64,000 nucleotides of DNA, taken from assembly GCF_009806555.1 (NCBI RefSeq), contig NZ_VUOK01000026.1, positions 1 through 64,000 of the forward strand, read 5' to 3'. Shown piece after piece: positions 58,651 to 64,000 of this stretch. The translations under genes were made by a program, and so were the position numbers. This DNA is from Methylobacterium sp. 2A (GTDB lineage: Bacteria; Pseudomonadota; Alphaproteobacteria; Rhizobiales; Beijerinckiaceae). Positions within the stretch are counted from its first letter, which is position 1. Each line of letters opens with the position of its first letter. Below the pieces are notes generated by a model. That model saw nothing but the letters and a program-made list of their open reading frames with translations. It searched no databases and was not told the DNA's origin.

Positions 58651-60168
58651 GTGGCGCGTCAGATGTTTCACGAACGGATCCCGGAAGCGTTCCAGCCTGT
58701 GCCGAACTCGGCCGAGCGCCGTCGCAGCGTCTGGTCCGGGCTGCTGCCCCATCGTGGGCGGGTGGTCGCGCGCGTCGCCCTGTCGTCGGCGCTGGCCGCC
58801 ACGGATTTCGCGGCGATCCTCGCCGTCACCCTGTTCATGGAACTCGCCTACGAGATCGCCTATCCAGACGGGATGCTGGTCGCCGGCCTCGCGCGCGGCC
58901 TGCAGCTCACGGCGCTCCTCGGCGTCGTCATCGTGGCGACCAACGCCCTGCGCACGGAGTACAGCCTCGACACCGTGATCGCGCAGAAGCCGAACGTGCA
59001 GCGGGCGGCCTCGCTGTGGCTGGTGGCCTGGGCCGCCGTGCTGGTCGTCGGCTTCATGACCAAGACCACCGGCGAATACTCGCGCCTCGTCTCGTTGGGG
59101 TCCTTTGTCGCCGGCCTGCCGGTCCTGATCCTGACCCGTGCGGCGATGGTCCGTCTCGTGCGGCGACGCCTGGCGGCGGGATCGGCCTCGGTGAGCCGCG
59201 TGCATCTCGTCGGCTACGAGGAGGACATCGCGCGGTTCTACGCCAGCAACGCGATCGATCAGCTCGGCCTTCGGATCGTCGGCACCAGCTACCTGCGCCG
59301 CGTCGATCCGGGTGCGGACAAAGCCGCTCGCCACGACCAGTTGCAGGAGGATCTCGATCTCGCCGTCTCGGTGGTACGCTTCCTGCGCCCGGACGACGTG
59401 TTCGTCCTCGTACCCTGGACCGACAACGCCGAGGTCGAGCGCTGCATCGACGCGTTCCTGCGGGTGCCCTCGGCACTGCACCTGCGGCCCGGCGCGATGC
59501 TCGACCGGTTCCCCGACCTGCAGGTCGCACGGGTCGGCGGCATCTCCGGCATCAATATCGGCCGCCGGCCGCTCAACCTGGGCGAGGTCATGCTGAAGCG
59601 GGCGCTCGACCTCACGGTGGCGACGATCGCGCTGGCCGCGCTCTCGCCGTTGCTCGCCGTGATCGCGCTGGCGATCCGGCTCGACAGCCCCGGCCCGGTC
59701 TTCTTCCGCCAGAAGCGCTACGGCTTCAACCAGCAGCCCTTCGGCGTGTTCAAGTTCCGCTCGATGCGGACGGAGACGAACGCCGTGTTCCGGCAGGCCA
59801 CCCGCAACGACAGCCGGATCACCCGGGTCGGCGCGATCCTCCGGCGGACCAATCTCGACGAATTGCCTCAGCTCCTCAACGTCCTGCGGGGGGAGATGTC
59901 GCTGGTGGGACCGCGCCCCCATGCCCTCGCGCACGACCGGAGCTTCGAGCGGCGGATCGCCCTCTACGCCCGCCGCCACAACGTGCGGCCGGGGATCACC
60001 GGCTGGGCGCAGGTCAACGGCTTCCGGGGCGAGACGCTGACCGACCTCGACATGGAGCGGCGCGTCGCCTGCGACCTGCACTACATCGACAACTGGTCGA
60101 TCTGGTTCGACATCCAGATCATGATCCAGACGCTGATCTCGCGCCGGGCCTACCAGAACGCGTTCTGA
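58651..60168 (+). CDS. Undecaprenyl-phosphate glucose phosphotransferase (WcaJ/ExoY type)
   Basis: A 505-residue polyprenyl-phosphate sugar-phosphate transferase that loads the first sugar of an exopolysaccharide. About four N-terminal helices (to 160) are followed by a CoA-binding-like domain (about 180-300). A fifth membrane segment (LTVATIALAALSPLLAVIAL) leads into the catalytic domain with SPGPVFFRQKRYG, FKFRSM, RRTNLDELPQLLNV and GPRPHA. The GTG at 58651 or the ATG at 58663 may be the start. It stands alone, with no polysaccharide cluster. Confidence 0.9.
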   Translation: MARQMFHERIPEAFQPVPNSAERRRSVWSGLLPHRGRVVARVALSSALAATDFAAILAVTLFMELAYEIAYPDGMLVAGLARGLQLTALLGVVIVATNALRTEYSLDTVIAQKPNVQRAASLWLVAWAAVLVVGFMTKTTGEYSRLVSLGSFVAGLPVLILTRAAMVRLVRRRLAAGSASVSRVHLVGYEEDIARFYASNAIDQLGLRIVGTSYLRRVDPGADKAARHDQLQEDLDLAVSVVRFLRPDDVFVLVPWTDNAEVERCIDAFLRVPSALHLRPGAMLDRFPDLQVARVGGISGINIGRRPLNLGEVMLKRALDLTVATIALAALSPLLAVIALAIRLDSPGPVFFRQKRYGFNQQPFGVFKFRSMRTETNAVFRQATRNDSRITRVGAILRRTNLDELPQLLNVLRGEMSLVGPRPHALAHDRSFERRIALYARRHNVRPGITGWAQVNGFRGETLTDLDMERRVACDLHYIDNWSIWFDIQIMIQTLISRRAYQNAF

Positions 60169-60183
60169 GAGGCCGGAACGCGG

Positions 60184-60669
60184 TCAGGGCGCCCGCTTCT
60201 GTCCCCGGCAGAGGCCGCAATCGCCCTCGACCTCGAGGATGCTGTGGGTCGGCGTGAAGCCCGCCCGCTTCAAGGTGCGCTCGAGGCCGCCCTCGACCTC
60301 CTCCGTGGACGCCTCGTCGACGGCGCCGCAGGTCCGGCAGATCAGGAAGATGACCCCCTCCCCGGGGGCATGATCATGCGCGCAGGGGATGAAGGCGTTG
60401 CGGCTCGCGATCCGGTGGACCAGCCCCTGCTCCATCAGGAAGTCGAGGGCGCGGTAGACCGAGACCGGCGCCACGCGCTTACCCGGCACACTGAGGCGCT
60501 CGGCGATGTCGTAGGCGCCCTGGGCCTTGCCGGATTCGGCGACCGCCTCCAGAACCTCGCGGCGCAGCGGCGTGAACTGGAGGCCGCGCGCACGGCAGAC
60601 GGCTTCCGCCCGCGCGACCATGTCACGGGCATCGGTCGGACACACGTCGTGACCGTCCTGGCGGTGCAT
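60184..60669 (-). CDS. zur: Fur family zinc regulator Zur
   Basis: A 161-residue regulator. A winged helix (about 15-85; RGLQFTPLRREVLEAVAESG, VSVYRALDFL) precedes the metal and dimer domain with HDHAPGEGV, CRTC and CGLC, the two CXXC pairs of the structural zinc. Context (divergent from znuCB) points to Zur rather than Fur. The ATG at 60669 is used; a GTG at 60681 is possible. Confidence 0.92.
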   Translation of the reverse strand: MHRQDGHDVCPTDARDMVARAEAVCRARGLQFTPLRREVLEAVAESGKAQGAYDIAERLSVPGKRVAPVSVYRALDFLMEQGLVHRIASRNAFIPCAHDHAPGEGVIFLICRTCGAVDEASTEEVEGGLERTLKRAGFTPTHSILEVEGDCGLCRGQKRAP

Positions 60670-60709
60670 GATGGCTCCCACGACAGATCCGCAGGTTGTC
60701 CCGCGGGTT

Positions 60710-60724
60710 TGTTACAGTGTATCA
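60710..60724. promoter_or_regulatory. Possible Zur operator
   Basis: TGTTACAGTGTATCA is a 15-base dyad, 12 of 15 positions symmetric, in the zur/znu divergent gap. It resembles the TGTTAYA-type half-sites of alphaproteobacterial Zur boxes. This is an inference without footprint data. Confidence 0.45.
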
Positions 60725-60803
60725 CCTCGACCCCGGACCGCACCAGTCTCCCGCACCGTGCGCGCAACCCGCTCCACGCCGGCCCGAGCGCGACGAGGAC
60801 GCC

Positions 60804-60938
60804 TTGCCCACCACCTCCAGTCCCAGACGTGCGGCCCGGCGATCGCTGTTTCAGAGCGGGCTTGGCCCGCGCCTCGCGCTCGCGGGCGGCCTCTCCGCCC
60901 TGGTGTGGCTCATGATCGCGTGGGCACTCACGGCATGA
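60804..60938 (+). CDS. 44-residue single-helix membrane protein before znuC
   Basis: It reads from TTG at 60804, with GAGGA five bases upstream, to a stop that overlaps the znuC ATG (ATGA). The protein is basic at first (SPRRAARR) and ends in one helix of about 20 residues (LALAGGLSALVWLMIAWALT). A longer frame from ATG 60696 would cover the possible Zur operator. The coupling to znuC supports a real gene. No family is recognised. Confidence 0.6.
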   Translation: MPTTSSPRRAARRSLFQSGLGPRLALAGGLSALVWLMIAWALTA

Positions 60939-61765
60939 GCACCGGCCAGCCGAGCCCCGATCCGATCCGCCTCGTCGGCCTGACTCTGGGCTACGACCGG
61001 CATCCGGCCATCCACCACCTCGACGGGTCCGTTCGCGCCGGCGATCTGCTCGCGCTGGTCGGACCGAACGGGGCCGGCAAGTCGACCCTGCTCAAGGGCA
61101 TCGTTGGCGAGATTCCCTGCCTCGACGGACGCATCGAGCGGAGCGGCGACCTAGCCTACATGCCGCAGGCTGACGAGATCGACCGGAGCTTCCCGGTGAG
61201 CGTGGCGGATCTCGCCGGGATGGGCCTCTGGCGTCGGGGCGGCGCGTGGCGGAGCCTGGGCCGGCAGCGGCGCAGGATCGAGGCGGCGCTCGCCGCGGTG
61301 GGCCTCGACGGGTTCGAAGCGCGCCCGATCGGCACCCTGTCGGGCGGGCAGTTCCGCCGCGCCCTGTTCGCCCGGCTGATCCTTCAGGATTGCTCCGTCA
61401 TCCTCCTGGACGAACCGTTCACCGGGATCGACGCCCGCACCGTCGACGATCTGCTGGCCCTGATCCGGATCTGGCACGGGGAGGGCCGCACGGTCGTGGC
61501 GGCTTTGCACGACCTCGCGCAGGTCCGCGCCCACTTCCCGACCACGCTCCTGCTGGCCCGCACGCCGATCGCCTGGGGGCCGACGGCCCGGGTGCTGACA
61601 TCCGAGAACCTCGCCCGTGCCCGTAACCTCTCGGAGGCCTGGGACGAGGAGGCGCCGGTCTGCGCCGGGCCGCGGGGCGGCGTGGCACACGATCACGGCG
61701 CGCACGATCACGGCGCACGTGATCACGGCGCCCATGGCCATCACCACCACGAGGATGCCGCGTGA
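60935..61765 (+). CDS. znuC: Zinc ABC transporter ATP-binding protein
   Basis: A 276-residue ABC ATPase. Walker A is GPNGAGKS (43-50), the signature is LSGGQFRRA, and Walker B is VILLDEPFTGID. It ends in a His-rich tail (HDHGAHDHGARDHGAHGHHHH) that may bind zinc. It is the motor for the permease that follows. Its GTGA overlap couples it to znuB. Confidence 0.93.
   Translation: MSTGQPSPDPIRLVGLTLGYDRHPAIHHLDGSVRAGDLLALVGPNGAGKSTLLKGIVGEIPCLDGRIERSGDLAYMPQADEIDRSFPVSVADLAGMGLWRRGGAWRSLGRQRRRIEAALAAVGLDGFEARPIGTLSGGQFRRALFARLILQDCSVILLDEPFTGIDARTVDDLLALIRIWHGEGRTVVAALHDLAQVRAHFPTTLLLARTPIAWGPTARVLTSENLARARNLSEAWDEEAPVCAGPRGGVAHDHGAHDHGARDHGAHGHHHHEDAA
61691..61735 (+). repeat. 3 x 15-bp repeat in the znuC His-tail
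   Basis: Three in-frame units begin GATCACGGCGC and encode DHGAH, DHGAR and DHGAH in the metal-binding tail. Confidence 0.85.
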
Positions 61766-62637
61766 TCGATCCGTTCGGGTCCCTGGTCGCGCCGTTCGTG
61801 GAGTTCGGCTTCATGCGCCGGGCGCTGGCCGGCTGCCTCGCTCTGTCGGTCTCGGCGCCGCCCGTGGGGGTGTTCCTGACTTTGCGCCGGATGAGCCTGA
61901 TGAGCGACGCGATGAGCCACGCCATCCTTCCCGGTGCCGCGGCGGGCTTCCTGGTCGCCGGCCTGTCGCTGCCCGCGATGACTCTCGGCGGCCTCGTGGC
62001 GGGCCTTGCGGTGGCGCTGCTCGCCGGCGCAGCCACCCGCGCCACGGTCGTGCGGGAGGATGCCAACCTCGCGGCCTTCTACCTGATCTCGCTCGCCGCC
62101 GGCGTGCTGCTGGTCTCGCTGCGCGGCTCGCAGATCGACCTGATGCACTTCCTGTTCGGCTCGGTCCTGGCGCTCGACGATCCCGCCCTATGGCTGCTGG
62201 GCGGCATCAGCACGCTGACCCTCGTGGCGCTTGCCGTGATCTACCGGCCGCTCGTGATGGAATGCGTCGATCCGCTGTTCCTGCGGACGGTGAGCCGCAG
62301 CGGCGGGCCGGTTCATCTCGCCTTCCTGGCCCTGGTGGTGATCAACCTCGTGGGCGGATTCCAGGCGCTGGGAACCCTGCTGGCGGTGGGCCTGATGCTG
62401 CTCCCGGCGGTGGCGGCGCGGTTCTGGACGCGGGACCTCGGCGGCCTCATCCCGGTCTCGATTCTGGTCGCCGCGCTCGCGAGCGTGACGGGGCTGAGCC
62501 TGTCGTATCAGTTCGACCTGCCGAGCGGCCCGGCCATCGTGCTGGCCGCAGGCGTACTCTACCTCGCCTCGATGCTCGTGGGCCCGCGCGGCGGGTTGCT
62601 GCGCCGCCTCGTGCGGGGGCGCCACCTCGAAGCCTGA
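61762..62637 (+). CDS. znuB: Zinc ABC transporter permease
   Basis: A 291-residue inner-membrane permease of the metal ABC-3 family with about eight helices (LRRMSLMSDAMSHAILPG, and the HFLFGSVLA region). It should import Zn(II). The GTG overlaps the znuC stop. No periplasmic binding protein gene follows: the next gene is on the other strand, one base past the stop. Confidence 0.92.
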   Translation: MIDPFGSLVAPFVEFGFMRRALAGCLALSVSAPPVGVFLTLRRMSLMSDAMSHAILPGAAAGFLVAGLSLPAMTLGGLVAGLAVALLAGAATRATVVREDANLAAFYLISLAAGVLLVSLRGSQIDLMHFLFGSVLALDDPALWLLGGISTLTLVALAVIYRPLVMECVDPLFLRTVSRSGGPVHLAFLALVVINLVGGFQALGTLLAVGLMLLPAVAARFWTRDLGGLIPVSILVAALASVTGLSLSYQFDLPSGPAIVLAAGVLYLASMLVGPRGGLLRRLVRGRHLEA

Positions 62638-63501
62638 TCAGGGCTGGTCCTTCAAAGCCGCCAGTCCTTCCCGGTAGGTCGGATAGGCGAGATCGACGCC
62701 GAGTTCCTCACGGATCAGCCTGTTCCGCACGCGCTTGTTCTCGCCATAGAAGCTCCGCGCCATCGGCGAGAGGTCGGCGGTCTCGAAGTCGATCGCGGGC
62801 GGCAGCGGCAGGCCGGTCAGGGCGACGGCGTGCTCGGTGACGGTCTGAGGCGCGGTCGGCTCGTCGTCGGTGACGTTGTAGATCGCCCCCGCCCGGGGCC
62901 GGTCGATCGAGGCCAGCAGCGTCGTGGCGATGTCGTCGACGTGGATGCGGTTGAACACCTGCCCGGCCTTCACGATCCGCTGGGAGCGCCCCTCGCGCAG
63001 CTTCACGATCGGGTTGCGCCCCGGCCCGTAGATGCCCGACAGCCGAAAGATCTGAACCGCCTTGCCGGTCGCGGCGCCAAGCGCCAGCCACGCATCCTCC
63101 GCGTCGAGCCGGATCTTGGAGCGGACGCTGCGCGGGCTGGCGGGCGTGGCCTCGTCGATCCAGGCGCCCTGCTGGTCGCCATAGACGCCGATCGTCGAGA
63201 GGTAGCCGATCCAGCCGATCCGACTCGCCGCGATCGCGTCGGCGTAGCGGGCGAGCACCGGGTCGCCGTGTTCACCGGGGGGCGCCGAGACGAGGAGCAC
63301 GTCGGTCTCGGCCAGGTCGGCGGCGATGCGGGGATCGTCGGCCTTCGGGCCGAAGGCGCGCATGGCGAAGCCGGTCTCCGCTGCGAGGCGCTCGGCGGAG
63401 GCGGGTTCGGTGACGGTGGCGCACACGGTGTCGAACCGGTCGCGCGCCCGCTCGGCGAAGCGGCGGCCGGTGAAGCCCAGGCCGAAGACGAAGAGATTCA
63501 T
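62638..63501 (-). CDS. SDR/NAD-dependent epimerase-like protein
   Basis: A 287-residue Rossmann protein of the extended SDR class (FVFGLGFTGRRFAE at the start, YLSTIGVYGDQQGAW near 115-130, then RLSGIYGPGRNP). It resembles YeeZ-type proteins of unknown substrate. The catalytic YXXXK is not clear. It overlaps queG by 4 bases and converges with znuB. Confidence 0.82.
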   Translation of the reverse strand: MNLFVFGLGFTGRRFAERARDRFDTVCATVTEPASAERLAAETGFAMRAFGPKADDPRIAADLAETDVLLVSAPPGEHGDPVLARYADAIAASRIGWIGYLSTIGVYGDQQGAWIDEATPASPRSVRSKIRLDAEDAWLALGAATGKAVQIFRLSGIYGPGRNPIVKLREGRSQRIVKAGQVFNRIHVDDIATTLLASIDRPRAGAIYNVTDDEPTAPQTVTEHAVALTGLPLPPAIDFETADLSPMARSFYGENKRVRNRLIREELGVDLAYPTYREGLAALKDQP

Positions 63502-64000
63502 GCCGCCGATGTCTCGCCGGCATAGGCTTCCGTCAAGCCGAGAGCGGCCCGCCACTCGTCGCGGACATGGGGATCAGTCTCGCCCGACCCGTGCCGACGA
63601 TGCAGGGTCCGGAGGGCCTCCGGCTCGAGCAACCGCCCGCAGGCCCAGACCGCCATGCCGCGCACCAGCGGCGCGGCATCGGAGAGTCGCGCGACCGCCA
63701 CCCCGGCAAGGTCGGGCGCGCCGGAATTGCCGACCGCGATCATCACGTTGCGCAGGAACCGGTCGCGGCCGGTGCGCTTCACCGGCGTGCCGGCGAACAG
63801 GCTCCGGAAGGCCGCATCGTCGAGGGCGGCGAGATCGGCGAGCGGCGGTGCCGCGAGATCCGCGCGGGCCGCGAGGCGGGTCTCGGCGGCCGCCCGGGCG
63901 AACTTGTTCCAGGGGCAGACCGCGAGGCAGTCGTCGCAGCCGAAGACGCGGTTGCCGATGGCGGGCCGGAATTCAGCCGGGATCGGGCCGGCATGCTCGA
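63498..64000 (-). CDS. queG: Epoxyqueuosine reductase QueG, C-terminal part
   Basis: The reading frame runs past the window edge at its 5' end. What is present is the end of the protein: AIGNRVFGCDDCLAVCPWNK with a 4Fe-4S cysteine set, then a HEAT-repeat-like tail. QueG reduces epoxyqueuosine in tRNA to queuosine. The stop overlaps the SDR gene start (ATGA). Confidence 0.93.
   Translation of the reverse strand, partial: EHAGPIPAEFRPAIGNRVFGCDDCLAVCPWNKFARAAAETRLAARADLAAPPLADLAALDDAAFRSLFAGTPVKRTGRDRFLRNVMIAVGNSGAPDLAGVAVARLSDAAPLVRGMAVWACGRLLEPEALRTLHRRHGSGETDPHVRDEWRAALGLTEAYAGETSAA

Noticed and set aside
60696..60938. An 80-residue form of the small protein before znuC
   Set aside because: Its extra N-terminal part covers the possible Zur operator and is proline-rich. 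The TTG at 60804 has a better ribosome site.
61691..61735. The 15-bp repeats taken as a CRISPR or satellite
   Set aside because: Only three units, no spacers, and in frame as a His-rich protein tail.

Overview
The window is high-GC DNA, densely packed with genes and with many 4-base stop/start overlaps. It reads as chromosome of an alphaproteobacterium of the Hyphomicrobiales, most likely a Methylobacterium or close relative. This is inferred from the ChvI-ChvG-HprK module, the trpG-trpD-trpC-moaC-moeA order, the aerobic (cob) corrin pathway, the HmuQ-type haem oxygenase and the intergenic palindromes. The species cannot be fixed from sequence alone. I saw no rRNA, tRNA, insertion sequence, prophage or CRISPR array.

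Layout. 1-3.1 kb: a small secreted protein, an MSMEG_0570-like protein with its MSMEG_0565-like glycosyltransferase, and a secreted SGNH hydrolase. 3.2-8.7 kb: hslV and hslU, split by a chemoreceptor and a SulP transporter. 8.8-10.8 kb: a Fic protein whose start codon lies in a perfect palindrome, and an EamA exporter. 10.8-14.4 kb (minus): the envelope-stress system chvI-chvG coupled to hprK and a mannose-type EIIA, without HPr. 14.7-23.2 kb: a HugZ-like protein, lepA, a cytochrome c/PQQ-type dehydrogenase pair, a UGM-like flavoprotein and a GT-C membrane protein. 23.2-31.2 kb (minus): ppiD-trpE, then trpG-trpD-trpC-moaC-moeA. 31.4-38.6 kb: tpiA, ppk2, an NTF2-like protein, a second chemoreceptor, secG, pyrG and holC. 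38.6-41.2 kb: an S10 peptidase and a DUF4424 protein.

41.4-57.0 kb is the main system. A cobalamin riboswitch precedes a 15-kb cobalt uptake and aerobic cobalamin synthesis cluster: cbtB-cbtA-DUF1636-cobW-(Uma2)-cobN-cobG-cobH-cobI-(AbrB/PIN toxin-antitoxin)-cobJ-[cobK reversed]-cobL-cobE-cobM-cobB. CbtAB should bring in cobalt, CobN is the large chelatase subunit, and the Cob enzymes carry precorrin-2 to cobyrinate diamide. CobF, CobA, CobS/T and the late steps are not here. Three oddities stand out: a palindromic repeat inserted in frame in cobG, a toxin-antitoxin pair translationally tied to cobJ, and cobK lying antisense inside the cluster.

57.0-64.0 kb: an XRE regulator divergent from an HmuQ-like haem oxygenase, an undecaprenyl-phosphate sugar transferase, a zinc module (zur divergent from a 44-residue membrane protein, znuC and znuB, without a binding protein), an SDR-like protein and the C-terminal part of queG, which runs off the window.

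No wholly new multi-gene system could be shown. The best leads are the cobG insertion, the coupled toxin-antitoxin pair in the cob cluster and the palindrome over the fic start.
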